Assembly (NCBI GenBank): GCA_026419015.1
Contig: JAOAAF010000017.1
Location: 1 to 35,931 of the forward strand
Reading direction: 5' to 3'
DNA: 35,931 nt
Source of the DNA: Spirochaetota bacterium
Lineage (GTDB): Bacteria > Spirochaetota > UBA4802 > JAGODF01
Numbering within the stretch: the first letter of the stretch is position 1; each line of letters begins with the position of its first letter. Positions 17,336 to 25,557 of the stretch are shown one piece after another. Made by a program: the position numbers and the translations under genes. The notes beneath the pieces are model-generated. The model had not been told where the DNA came from, did no database searches, and was given only the letters and a program-made list of their open reading frames with translations.

Positions 17336-18658
17336 TCATTCAATATTTCCGCCTCTTTGTTGTGCAGCTTTCATCTTTCTTTTCAACTCTTCATCGCTTG
17401 TGCTCATCATAATCGTATTGCTTTCCCATTTGGAGTAATTTTTGAAATATTCTGTGCTTAATCCTATTGCTTCATAGTATGGCAAAAAAACTGTGTGTCC
17501 ATATTCGTCTTTAATGGGTTTTTCACCGCGCGGAACAACATACGCAATAGCGTTTTTGAAAAGCCTATCGATAAGTCCCGTTACTTCTGGAATTTTTTTC
17601 TCTTCTGCCTTTTCCAAAAAGGCAAAAAACGCTGCAGCAGCCATTCCGACGATATAATTTTTGTTTTTCCCTATGAGAACGATTTGCTTCTTTTCGCGAT
17701 CAATTTCATAATTTTCAAAGTCCGAAAGCGCAATGACCTGACGTTTTTCGATGTACGATCTCCCGATGTAAAGCGCAAGATTCAATTTCACCGGATGCAT
17801 ATAATAATTGGAAAGGAACTCGAGATGCTTTTTCACTATATCGTTTTTTAACTCCTTTGCAATTTGCTTATCGGTTACTGTCTTCTTTTTTTTCTCTTCG
17901 TCAATCTTCAATCCTTCTGGTGGCGGTATGCGAAGATGCGCACTATAATGCGCCAACGCTTCACATGAAATCCCTTCGATGATAGGTGCAACTCCATAAC
18001 GATACTCTATCCCTCGAATTGCACCAATATCAAAAAATTCATTTGTGTTTTTCACTTCAGCAATTTTAATAGGCGGGCCAGTTTCTAGTGGTAAACGATA
18101 AATTGCATACTCTTCAATTCCCATCTTTTTATTCCATTGAATAGATATCGAACCTCTTTCGTCGTCAGTGACAATTCGAACTTCTTCTATCTTATCGCAC
18201 ATTTTATTGTGCAAAAAAAGAGCACATCTTCCCGCAATCGTTCTGGCACCATCGTCGAGCTGATCGGTAGATTGAATAAAGTATTCAGTCGCATATACAC
18301 TCTGTTTTTTGGGCAAGTGAAGCAGCACTGCTTTCACAAGATAACCGTCCCCATACGAACGCTCAACTGTTCCGCAAATCACATGGGTTGATTTTTTATC
18401 ATGCGCTACCTCAAAAGCGCGATTTATTTCCTCGCTATTCATTATATTTACAGCTTTATTGCTCTCGCACAAAACAAAATGGATATCGTAAAATTTTTGC
18501 AATGCAACTTTTTCAGCTATTATTTTTCCAATGGAAACATCACCACTCGCATCATAAAACGGAAATACGATCACAGATTTTTCCGCATACCCAGAATGCG
18601 TTACCAGTATCATCAATATCGCCATTGCCAGAAATTCCGTTATCTTTTTTGATACCAT
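17336..18658 (-). CDS. Exported protein with CsgG/TolB-N-like and fibronectin-III-like segments
   Basis: Not assignable to a named family. The 440-residue protein starts with a clean Sec signal, MVSKKITEFLAMAILMILVT, with probable cleavage after HSGYA. Residues about 27-150 (VIVFPFYDASGDVSIGKIIA) resemble the N-terminal alpha/beta domain seen in CsgG/TolB-N-like periplasmic proteins. Residues about 156-230 (GSISIQWNKKMGIEEYAIYR ... FFDIGAIRGIEYRYGVAPI) look like a fibronectin type III beta sandwich. The C-terminal half is charged and helical, with a small hydrophobic patch (YIVGMAAAAFFAFL). AGGAG lies eight bases before the ATG. It sits 139 bases upstream of the putative lipoprotein gene on the same strand. 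A structural envelope role is likely; the domain calls are by eye. Confidence 0.7.
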   Translation of the reverse strand: MVSKKITEFLAMAILMILVTHSGYAEKSVIVFPFYDASGDVSIGKIIAEKVALQKFYDIHFVLCESNKAVNIMNSEEINRAFEVAHDKKSTHVICGTVERSYGDGYLVKAVLLHLPKKQSVYATEYFIQSTDQLDDGARTIAGRCALFLHNKMCDKIEEVRIVTDDERGSISIQWNKKMGIEEYAIYRLPLETGPPIKIAEVKNTNEFFDIGAIRGIEYRYGVAPIIEGISCEALAHYSAHLRIPPPEGLKIDEEKKKKTVTDKQIAKELKNDIVKKHLEFLSNYYMHPVKLNLALYIGRSYIEKRQVIALSDFENYEIDREKKQIVLIGKNKNYIVGMAAAAFFAFLEKAEEKKIPEVTGLIDRLFKNAIAYVVPRGEKPIKDEYGHTVFLPYYEAIGLSTEYFKNYSKWESNTIMMSTSDEELKRKMKAAQQRGGNIE

Positions 18659-18833
18659 CGCTGTGTTCTCCTAAAAAATATTTACAATGTTTCTGATAAA
18701 ATAAAATAAGGTACTATTTACACATATTCAACAATTTTTCTTTCTCCTTAATTGTGTTTCACAAAAAATTCCAAGACTTTTTACAGGAAAAATATCCTTT
18801 ACAAAATAACTAAAATTTTACAATTTGTTTTGT

Positions 18834-18853
18834 GCATTATTTGTGCCTAATGC
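18834..18853. promoter_or_regulatory. Inverted repeat upstream of the ABC transporter
   Basis: GCATTA (18834-18839) and TAATGC (18848-18853) form a perfect six-base inverted repeat with an eight-base spacer, 55 bases before the permease ATG. A second palindrome, TTGTG-TTT-CACAA, is at 18752-18764 in the same spacer. Either could bind a dimeric regulator of the divergent genes, but short repeats in AT-rich DNA are common. Confidence 0.3.
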
Positions 18854-18908
18854 TGAGCGGTTTAACATAACATAATATTATTTATAAATTAAAGAGGAAA
18901 AGTACAGG

Positions 18909-20195
18909 ATGTTTTACATTCTACGCAATATTGCCCTTATCACAAAAGATTCAATTCGCAATATTTTCCGCACGATGATCTCAAGCTTTGGGATCATTAT
19001 TCTCATCGCATTTGTTGTTATGTACATACCATTTCGCGAATCGGTAAAACGATATCTGGAAACCAATATTTTTGGCAAGTTAGCAATCAACGAAATCGTT
19101 ATCTACCCACCAAATGTTCGAAAAAATAATATTATTACCCCGTCATCGAGCATTAGCGGTGAGATTTCGGCTGAAAAAATTCGCCGCATTGCCGCATTTC
19201 CTGAAATTCAAACCATGCATAAGGTTGTTCGACTCGATTTTAAAACAAAGCTCCACATAAGCCTTTTTGGATATACGCGCTATCCTTATGTGCCAATCTG
19301 CGGAGTGAGCAAAGAATATTTAAAAGGGAAAATTATAGGTTGGCAAAATTTCAAAAATACACAACCTGTGCCCATTGTGGCTCCCAAATTGGTGATTGAA
19401 ATGCTCAATGAATTTTTGGTCATCAAAAATATGCCCCCGCTCGAAGAAAATGCGCTTAAAGGTCTGCCGTTAAATATTCTCATTTTTGAACCCCCAATGG
19501 AAAATCGGCCCGAAAAAGAACTTCAAATCCCAAGTACGCTCCTGGGATTTGCAGATGTTTTCCCATTCCCAACTGTCCTTGTGCCAAGCGAATATATCAC
19601 AAGCTTTGCAGAAATGAAAAGAAAAGAACTTGGACTTAAAAAGCGAGGCTACAAATACATCATGGCAATTGCCACCGTGAAGGAGCAAAAATATCTACCT
19701 GAAGTTGCTCGAAGGATTCAAAATATGGGGCTTGTCGTCGAATCGCAACAAGATATTGCGAGCAAAACCAATAAAGCCCTTGAAATCATCGACAGGTTTT
19801 CGTACGCAGTAATAGGAATTTTATTATTTATTACTATCATTTCAATTTTCAATTCGTATTTAAATATCGTGTACATTCGGAGTTATAGTTTTTCTTTGAA
19901 ACGAATCATTGGCGTTTCGAAGTTGCGCATCATCCTCGAATTTGTGCTTGAATCCGCAATCGTCGGAACACTTTTGGGTGCGATTGGCTTTTTTCTGGGC
20001 GATCGCATGCTTTCCTATGCATCGCAAAAGATAGGACAGTGGATACCTGCTCTGCGAAACATTGTTGTAACGTCGAGTTCTGAAAACCTTTTATGGTTTT
20101 CAATTTTCTTTTCAATCGTAATCTCTTCGCTTTCGGCATTATTGCCTGCAATTTTTGCATCGAATATAAATCTCTTTAAAGCATCGCGAAAGTAA
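18909..20195 (+). CDS. FtsX/MacB-type ABC transporter permease
   Basis: Inner-membrane subunit of 428 residues with the MacB/LolCE topology. One N-terminal transmembrane helix (about 25-43, SSFGIIILIAFVVMYIPF) is followed by a large extracytoplasmic domain (about 45-295). Three C-terminal helices lie at about 297-320, 343-365 and 398-420. Such mechanotransmission-type permeases pair with a MacB-like ATPase to move lipoproteins, peptides or lipids, or to control cell-wall enzymes, rather than pumping across the membrane channel. The ATPase gene follows by 44 bases. GAGG lies about a dozen bases before the ATG. Substrate cannot be inferred; no MFP/MacA or LolA gene is adjacent. A two-gene permease-ATPase unit would work as a homodimer. 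Confidence 0.9.
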   Translation: MFYILRNIALITKDSIRNIFRTMISSFGIIILIAFVVMYIPFRESVKRYLETNIFGKLAINEIVIYPPNVRKNNIITPSSSISGEISAEKIRRIAAFPEIQTMHKVVRLDFKTKLHISLFGYTRYPYVPICGVSKEYLKGKIIGWQNFKNTQPVPIVAPKLVIEMLNEFLVIKNMPPLEENALKGLPLNILIFEPPMENRPEKELQIPSTLLGFADVFPFPTVLVPSEYITSFAEMKRKELGLKKRGYKYIMAIATVKEQKYLPEVARRIQNMGLVVESQQDIASKTNKALEIIDRFSYAVIGILLFITIISIFNSYLNIVYIRSYSFSLKRIIGVSKLRIILEFVLESAIVGTLLGAIGFFLGDRMLSYASQKIGQWIPALRNIVVTSSSENLLWFSIFFSIVISSLSALLPAIFASNINLFKASRK

Positions 20196-20239
20196 TCATG
20201 CACGTACATTCAATTTCATCTAAATAGGAGCGTCCAAAC

Positions 20240-21028
20240 ATGCTTTCCGTGCAAAACGTATCTATGTCATTTAAAGAACGCAATGTGTTAAACAACATTA
20301 CGTTTACTGTTAAAGAAAACACCATAAACATCATAATGGGAAAATCTGGTAGTGGGAAAAGTACACTTTTGGGAATCATGTCAGGGCTTTTAAAACCTAC
20401 AAGCGGGCAAGTCCTTTTTATGGGCAACGACATCTATCGGTGGGGCGATTTTCGGCGATCGCGTTTTCGAAACAAAACAATCGGTTTTGTTTTTCAATTC
20501 TTTAACCTGCTCCCAGACCTCACCGCATATCAAAACATTCTCTATCCGACTATCATAAACCCTTTTAGCCAAAACCGAAGAAAGGATGTCGATTACCTCA
20601 TCGAATATTTAGGACTTGAGCGTATTATCCACAATTATCCTCGCACGCTTTCGGGCGGAGAATTACAACGCGTGGCCATTGCCCGTGCAATAATAAACAG
20701 ACCAAAAATCGTGATGGCAGATGAACCAACAGGAAATTTAGACGATGATACCGCTGACCAGATTATTTCGCTTTTTAATGATATTCGAAAAACTCAAGGA
20801 ATTGCTTTTGTCGTAGTAACGCATGAGACGAGGTTTCTTAACATTGCAGATACTTATTACCGAATTGAAAACAGCACACTCATTAAACAACCATTTCCAT
20901 CAGAAACATCCACTCACGCCCCATCGACAACTTTTCTAGATAACCAAAGAAAACAACCCCGACGACTCATTGCGATTAAATCGCCCCAGCAATCCAAAAA
21001 ACCGAAAAAACGGGTTATTGCCGATTAA
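20240..21028 (+). CDS. ABC transporter ATP-binding protein (LolD/MacB type)
   Basis: Cytosolic ATPase of 262 residues energising the permease encoded 44 bases upstream. Walker A is GKSGSGKST (near 37), the Q loop is in [18 protein letters not shown], the signature [14 protein letters not shown], Walker [13 protein letters not shown], and the switch His is in VVVTHET. The [12 protein letters not shown] segment is the LolD/MacB-class signature. AGGAGC lies eight bases before the ATG. Beyond the usual end at about residue 215 there is a basic, Pro/Ser/Lys-rich tail of some 45 residues ([20 protein letters not shown]). That tail is not part of the conserved domain, and its role is unknown. Confidence 0.93.
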   Translation: MLSVQNVSMSFKERNVLNNITFTVKENTINIIMGKSGSGKSTLLGIMSGLLKPTSGQVLFMGNDIYRWGDFRRSRFRNKTIGFVFQFFNLLPDLTAYQNILYPTIINPFSQNRRKDVDYLIEYLGLERIIHNYPRTLSGGELQRVAIARAIINRPKIVMADEPTGNLDDDTADQIISLFNDIRKTQGIAFVVVTHETRFLNIADTYYRIENSTLIKQPFPSETSTHAPSTTFLDNQRKQPRRLIAIKSPQQSKKPKKRVIAD

Positions 21029-21056
21029 ACGCAAAAAGTAAACGAGATGAACATTG

Positions 21057-23288
21057 TTAACGAATTTTTACCAAAGGAGTGTACTTTTCAAGAAATACTT
21101 TCCTTTCCCCGCGTTCAAAATCGATAGTGAGCTTTACATTTTCGCCAAAACCTTCTATTCTCACAATTTTCCCATAACCAAAACGGGGATGCGAAACTAA
21201 ATCGCTAACTTTGAAATTGCTTCCTCCCGACAATGAGCGCAAACCATTCCAACCCACACTATCGGCAAAATCACATTGACGAGTTTTGCAGTAATTAATT
21301 TGTTGTTCACATTGATCATCGAGTTCGACTTCACCTTCAATATCGCAAAAATATAAGTCTCTTCTAAGTTGTTGTGGAATTTCAAAAACAAATCGAGATG
21401 GTTGTCGATAAGAAATATTTCCCCATTGCCTTCGCAACTCAGCGCTTGTGATATACAGTTTATTCATTGCACGCGTGATTCCCACATAGCAAAGCCTTCG
21501 TTCCTCTTCAATACCTTCTTCTGTATCCTGAGAATTTACATGTGGGAACAATCCTTCCTCCATGCCTGTAAGGAAAACCACAGGGAATTCCAAGCCTTTT
21601 GCATTGTGAACTGTCATAAGATTGACAGCATTAATATTTTTGCGTAACTCAGGATCTTCTTCCGATGTAAGCAAAGCAATATCTTGAAGAAACTCTTGCA
21701 AGGTTGCCTCGGGATTTTGTTCACTATATTCATAGATCGCATTGATAAGCTCTTCGATATTTTCAAGGCGCGATTTATTTTCAGGACTATTTTCGTTTTT
21801 TAATTCCTCAATATACCCCGTTGAATCAAAAATTGAAACCACGTAATCCGCAAGGCGAATTTTGTGTGGCACATTCGGGATATTATCAATTGCTGAGGCG
21901 ATGATGTTACGGAATTCTGCGACTCCTTTTGGCAATTCAATTTTCAATTCTTCAGCTTTCATAATTACATCCCATTCGGCGATATTATGCCGATAAGCCG
22001 CATCCTGTATTTTTTCAATGGTAGCTTTTCCAATACCTCGTGGAGGTATATTAATAATTCGCTTCAACGCAACGAGGTCTTGCGTGTTGACAATAAATCG
22101 AAGATAGTACAATAAATCTTTTATTTCCTTACGATCAAAAAATTTTAATCCACCTATAATCTTGTACGGAATTCGCGATCCGCGGAGTACAGTTTCGAAT
22201 ATGCGCGATTGGGCATTAGTTCTATAAAAAACCGCAAATCCAGAATACGGCACTCGTTCATTTTTGTGGATTTCGGTTATCTTCCCCACAACAAATGCTG
22301 CTTCGGCATTTTCATTTGCTGCACGGCAGTACACTGGCAATTCGCCATCGTTCTTGATCGATTGAATGTTCTTTTCTTTTCTTTGTACATTGTTTTTTAC
22401 AACAGCCTTCGCCGCATCAAGAATTCGCGCATGAGAACGATAATTTTTCTCAAGCACAATCACCTTCGCATCGGGGAAATCTCGTTCAAACTCAAGGATG
22501 TTGCGAATATCAGCTCCTCGCCAGGAGTAGATCGATTGGTCATCATCGCCCACAACGCAAATATTTCTACTTGAACGAGAAAGGAGCATCGCTAAAAGAT
22601 ATTGCGCATGATTGGTATCCTGGTATTCATCGATCATGAAAAATTTCCAGCGCGACTGAAGTTTTTCCAACACTTCAGGTACATTTCGTAACAATTCAAC
22701 GCACCGAATCAGCAAATCGTTGAAATCGAGTGCGCAATTTTTTTCTAAAACCTTGTGGTATTCATCAAACAACTCTTTAAAGTCAAAGTAGGAATATTTC
22801 GGGAAAAGAGTTGTCACCTCTATTCCATCGATGTATTCTTCTCGCTCTTTTATCTCCGAAATTTTTGCAACTAACGAAGATGGTTTCACTCTGTGTGGAT
22901 CAATGTTCATTGACATCAAAATATCTTTCACCACGGATTCTTGGTCTGTAGTATCGTAAATCGCAAAATTGCTTGGAATGCCAATTCGGTCTCCATATCT
23001 TCGCAAAATATAGACTGATGCTGAGTGAAACGTCTTAATGAACACGTCGCGTGCAATAGGACCAATCATATCGATGACGCGCTTTTTCATTTCTTCGCAT
23101 GCTTTATTTGTAAAGGTCACTGCGAAAATCGCACTTGGCGGGACTAATTTTTCTTTAATCAAATACGCGATCCGATGGGTAATTACTCGCGTTTTCCCTG
23201 AGCCTGGACCCGCAAGTATTAACAGCGGTCCATTTGTAAACATGACAGCTTCCCGTTGGTTATTGTTCAATTGATCAAGCATGTTCAT
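21057..23288 (-). CDS. pcrA: ATP-dependent DNA helicase, PcrA/UvrD family
   Basis: Superfamily 1A 3'-5' helicase for nucleotide-excision and replication repair, 743 residues. Motifs in order: Q motif LNNNQREAV, Walker A AGPGSGKTR (about 26-34), motif Ia FTNKACEEMKKR, Walker B with IDEYQDTNHAQ, motif III GDDDQSIYSWRGAD, motif IV with FYRTNAQSR, motif V VNLMTVHNAKGLEFPVVF, and motif VI VGITRAMNKLYIT. The C-terminal segment VSDLVSHPRFGYGKIV is the Tudor-like PcrA/UvrD RNA-polymerase-binding domain. AGGAA lies six bases before the ATG at 23288. PcrA-like is favoured over Rep because of that tail. The promoter region carries an 18-base palindrome. Confidence 0.95.
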   Translation of the reverse strand: MNMLDQLNNNQREAVMFTNGPLLILAGPGSGKTRVITHRIAYLIKEKLVPPSAIFAVTFTNKACEEMKKRVIDMIGPIARDVFIKTFHSASVYILRRYGDRIGIPSNFAIYDTTDQESVVKDILMSMNIDPHRVKPSSLVAKISEIKEREEYIDGIEVTTLFPKYSYFDFKELFDEYHKVLEKNCALDFNDLLIRCVELLRNVPEVLEKLQSRWKFFMIDEYQDTNHAQYLLAMLLSRSSRNICVVGDDDQSIYSWRGADIRNILEFERDFPDAKVIVLEKNYRSHARILDAAKAVVKNNVQRKEKNIQSIKNDGELPVYCRAANENAEAAFVVGKITEIHKNERVPYSGFAVFYRTNAQSRIFETVLRGSRIPYKIIGGLKFFDRKEIKDLLYYLRFIVNTQDLVALKRIINIPPRGIGKATIEKIQDAAYRHNIAEWDVIMKAEELKIELPKGVAEFRNIIASAIDNIPNVPHKIRLADYVVSIFDSTGYIEELKNENSPENKSRLENIEELINAIYEYSEQNPEATLQEFLQDIALLTSEEDPELRKNINAVNLMTVHNAKGLEFPVVFLTGMEEGLFPHVNSQDTEEGIEEERRLCYVGITRAMNKLYITSAELRRQWGNISYRQPSRFVFEIPQQLRRDLYFCDIEGEVELDDQCEQQINYCKTRQCDFADSVGWNGLRSLSGGSNFKVSDLVSHPRFGYGKIVRIEGFGENVKLTIDFERGERKVFLEKYTPLVKIR

Positions 23289-23322
23289 TGATATTCCTAT
23301 CGTCTGGGTATAAGCGCACTAC

Positions 23323-23340
23323 TTGTTTAATTGTAAACAA
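23323..23340. promoter_or_regulatory. Perfect 18-base palindromic operator candidate
   Basis: TTGTTTA-ATTG-TAAACAA has perfect seven-base arms and a four-base spacer. It overlaps a candidate minus-strand -35, TTTACA (23332-23337), for the helicase gene; the matching -10, TATACC (23307-23312), is 19 bases away, which is long. The size and ends resemble the Rex redox-repressor consensus TTGTTAA-N4-TTAACAA with one change per arm. It could instead serve the divergent hydrolase promoter. Confidence 0.4.
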
Positions 23341-23401
23341 TTATTCTCTTAACAATGCATGTGTGCGCAGACGAATAATCAAGCAAATTTCAGAAATTGA
23401 T

Positions 23402-23429
23402 TTGACAAAAAATTTTTAAATATTATATT
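23402..23429 (+). promoter_or_regulatory. Sigma70-type promoter for the alpha/beta hydrolase
   Basis: Perfect -35 TTGACA (23402-23407), a 16-base spacer and -10 TATATT (23424-23429). Transcription would begin near 23436, about 13 bases before the ATG at 23449. That makes the in-frame TTG at 23440 an unlikely start. Confidence 0.6.
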
Positions 23430-23448
23430 TCTCGTTAATTTGAGAACG

Positions 23449-24360
23449 ATGAAAAAAATATTAATCATCAGCTGTGCTGCTTTTTTGCTAATCATTTCCT
23501 CGTTAGGGATTGCGGGTTGGTATTTTTCTGGATTGGTCATAAAACCAAAAATAAAATCGTATGAAGAAACATATCGAATAGAATTATCAAAAGGACGAAT
23601 AATAGAAGAAACATTCAAATCGCTTCCCTTTGAAGTTGTATTCATTCAATCGCCTCATGGTTACAAATTGCACGCGTTGTATCTTGCCTCGCACAATTCA
23701 AAAAAAACAATAATATTTGCGCATGGTTTTTCGTTTTCGCTTTTGGGATCTGTTAAGTACATGGACATCTTCAGGCAATTAGGATTCAATATACTAATGT
23801 ACGATCATCGGCACCATGGGAAAAGCGGGGGGGACGATGTTACGTTTGGATATTTTGAAGCTGATGATTTAAAAGCTGTCGTAAGCTGGGCGCTTGAAAA
23901 ACTTGGCGGTTCAGGATTGGTGGGCGTACATGGCGAGTCAATTGGAGCTGCAATCGCACTCCAGCATGCTGCGATAGATAACCGAGTTGCATTTTACATA
24001 TCCGATGGTTCTTTTACCTCCTTACCAGAACTTTTAAAATACCGATTAAAATCCGATTTCAATCTTCCGCCGTTTCCGCTATATTATGTTGCGTCTTTTT
24101 TTTCAAAACTTCGTGCTGGGTTTTTCTTTCACGAAATCTCACCAATTAATTCGCTTCAAAAAGCAACAGCACCAATATTTTTTATTCATGGTGGTGCCGA
24201 TACCTATATTCCAACGGAAATGGGTCAACGGCTTTTCAATACATACTCCGGGAAAAAAGCTATTTACATCTGTCCAGGCGCCAAGCATTCTGAATCCTTT
24301 TGGACTAACAAAAAAGAATATGAAAAAAAAATACGGGAGTTTTTAAAAACAGTTTTGTAA
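23449..24360 (+). CDS. Membrane-anchored alpha/beta hydrolase
   Basis: Serine hydrolase of 303 residues with an N-terminal signal anchor, KKILIISCAAFLLIISSLG, so its catalytic domain is probably extracytoplasmic. The fold starts near residue 60. The oxyanion-loop motif is AHGFSFS. Nucleophile Ser164 lies in the elbow GVHGESIGAA, the acid is Asp251 in HGGADTYIP, and the base His280 in PGAKHSES. The YDHRHHGKSGG strand-loop is typical of the S9-like/BAAT and Hydrolase_4 branches. Substrate is not predictable: ester, peptide or lipid are all possible. It is divergent from the helicase gene, and its stop is seven bases from the stop of the convergent deacetylase. Confidence 0.86.
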   Translation: MKKILIISCAAFLLIISSLGIAGWYFSGLVIKPKIKSYEETYRIELSKGRIIEETFKSLPFEVVFIQSPHGYKLHALYLASHNSKKTIIFAHGFSFSLLGSVKYMDIFRQLGFNILMYDHRHHGKSGGDDVTFGYFEADDLKAVVSWALEKLGGSGLVGVHGESIGAAIALQHAAIDNRVAFYISDGSFTSLPELLKYRLKSDFNLPPFPLYYVASFFSKLRAGFFFHEISPINSLQKATAPIFFIHGGADTYIPTEMGQRLFNTYSGKKAIYICPGAKHSESFWTNKKEYEKKIREFLKTVL

Positions 24361-24367
24361 ACTAATT

Positions 24368-25132
24368 TCATCGAGAGTCACATTGATCTAACCGTTGTAT
24401 CCCTTCGGAAGAAGTAACAATATCAATAAGCCCCTTTCGTTTCATCTTTAATGCAATTTCGACAATTCGCATAAAATCGTTATACGAAATTGTAAAGCGT
24501 TCATTTTTTTCACCGATCTTATGAAAGCACACGATGAGCCATGCTCTTTTTTTTATTGCAATATTGAGAAATGTTTCAAATTCTTCCGCATTTGAAGGAA
24601 CTGATGCGATTAGAGAAAACTTATTCGCATTTTTCCCATTGAGACGAAATCTTCCAATCCATGGATACCCTTGAGCACTGTCAAAATAACGCTTTACAAT
24701 CATTTCTGATCCAAGCATGGAAAAACCATATGGCCATGCAAATGATGTTGCAATAATATTATGTTTTTTTAAAGTTTCCAAACTTTTTTGCATCTCATTC
24801 TCGAAATGATCTTTTAATAATAAATGATATAAAGAATGCGTATGGGTATGCGAACCAATTTCAAAACCCCTTTTTGAAATTGTTTGCAACTCATTCCAGT
24901 TAAGATATCCCACAGCACCGACAAATCCAGTAATACAATATATTGAAGCTTTCATTTGATTTTTGTCTAATACCGTGAAAGCAAATCGTTGCGAAGCATA
25001 GCAATCATCAAAACGAAAAGTGAGAAGGGCTTTTTGGAAATAAATTTTCTGATTGCTTCCACATACTACCCAATACACAAAAATAGAAGTAAAAATCATA
25101 ACACCAAAAAGAATCGCAACTTTCGTACGCAT
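24368..25132 (-). CDS. Anchored polysaccharide deacetylase (NodB-fold, CE4)
   Basis: Protein of 254 residues with an N-terminal signal anchor (about 5-24), so active in the envelope. The NodB motifs are present. Motif 1, LTFRFDDCYA, gives the catalytic base and metal Asp (42-43). Motif 2, SHTHTHS, gives metal ligands His95 and His99. Motif 3, AWPYG, replaces the common R-x-P-x-G. A late FHKIG corresponds to the motif with the final His. The protein is short, with little beyond the barrel. Likely substrates are N-acetylated cell-wall or exopolysaccharide sugars. No Shine-Dalgarno is obvious before the ATG at 25132. Its upstream neighbour, the YeaQ-like gene, is 159 bases away on the same strand. 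Confidence 0.85.
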   Translation of the reverse strand: MRTKVAILFGVMIFTSIFVYWVVCGSNQKIYFQKALLTFRFDDCYASQRFAFTVLDKNQMKASIYCITGFVGAVGYLNWNELQTISKRGFEIGSHTHTHSLYHLLLKDHFENEMQKSLETLKKHNIIATSFAWPYGFSMLGSEMIVKRYFDSAQGYPWIGRFRLNGKNANKFSLIASVPSNAEEFETFLNIAIKKRAWLIVCFHKIGEKNERFTISYNDFMRIVEIALKMKRKGLIDIVTSSEGIQRLDQCDSR

Positions 25133-25291
25133 GCCAAAATCAACAAATTACCACCGAAATGCTGTGGATTTTATTCTTCAATGAACGCAAAATTTCTTTA
25201 CCTATTGCTAAAATGGTTTTCAATGTAAATAAAACAAAATACTGAAGGCTTCTTGCTGATATTTGTTAAAAAATTCTTCCCAAAAAACTTT

Positions 25292-25540
25292 TTATTTTTT
25301 AATTTGATTGATTATCCATAATAATGCCAACGCACCAATCACTGCAGTAACAATCGACGCAATTGTCCCTTGCGGGATAAAACCCACGAATCTTACCATC
25401 ACGCCACCAATAAACGAACCAATTATGCCTACCACAATATTACCTACTATACCAAATCCCCGCCCTTTCCACATTACCCCTGCTAACCATCCTGCGACAA
25501 GTCCTATGATGAGCAATCCTATTAAACTCGTAATACCCAT
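25292..25540 (-). CDS. GlsB/YeaQ/YmgE-family small membrane protein
   Basis: Membrane protein of 82 residues with three Gly-rich hydrophobic helices (about 3-23, 29-51 and 58-79), matching the transglycosylase-associated (YeaQ/GlsB/YmgE) family in length and pattern (GLVAGWLAG, IVGNIVVGIIGSFIGG). The family is linked to stress tolerance in several bacteria, but its biochemistry is unknown. GAGGT lies about six bases before the ATG. It begins 17 bases after the SPFH gene ends on the same strand, so it is the third gene of that group. Confidence 0.85.
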   Translation of the reverse strand: MGITSLIGLLIIGLVAGWLAGVMWKGRGFGIVGNIVVGIIGSFIGGVMVRFVGFIPQGTIASIVTAVIGALALLWIINQIKK

Positions 25541-25557
25541 ATTTTTACCTCACTGAA

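Noticed and set aside
19998-20470. Two GCGATCGC octamers suggestive of HIP1-type repeats
   Set aside because: Only two copies noticed, both inside coding sequence; no enrichment that would indicate a HIP1-like repeat.
23440-23448. TTG at 23440 as start of the alpha/beta hydrolase
   Set aside because: It would lie about four bases from the predicted transcription start, and the ATG at 23449 begins a clean signal anchor.
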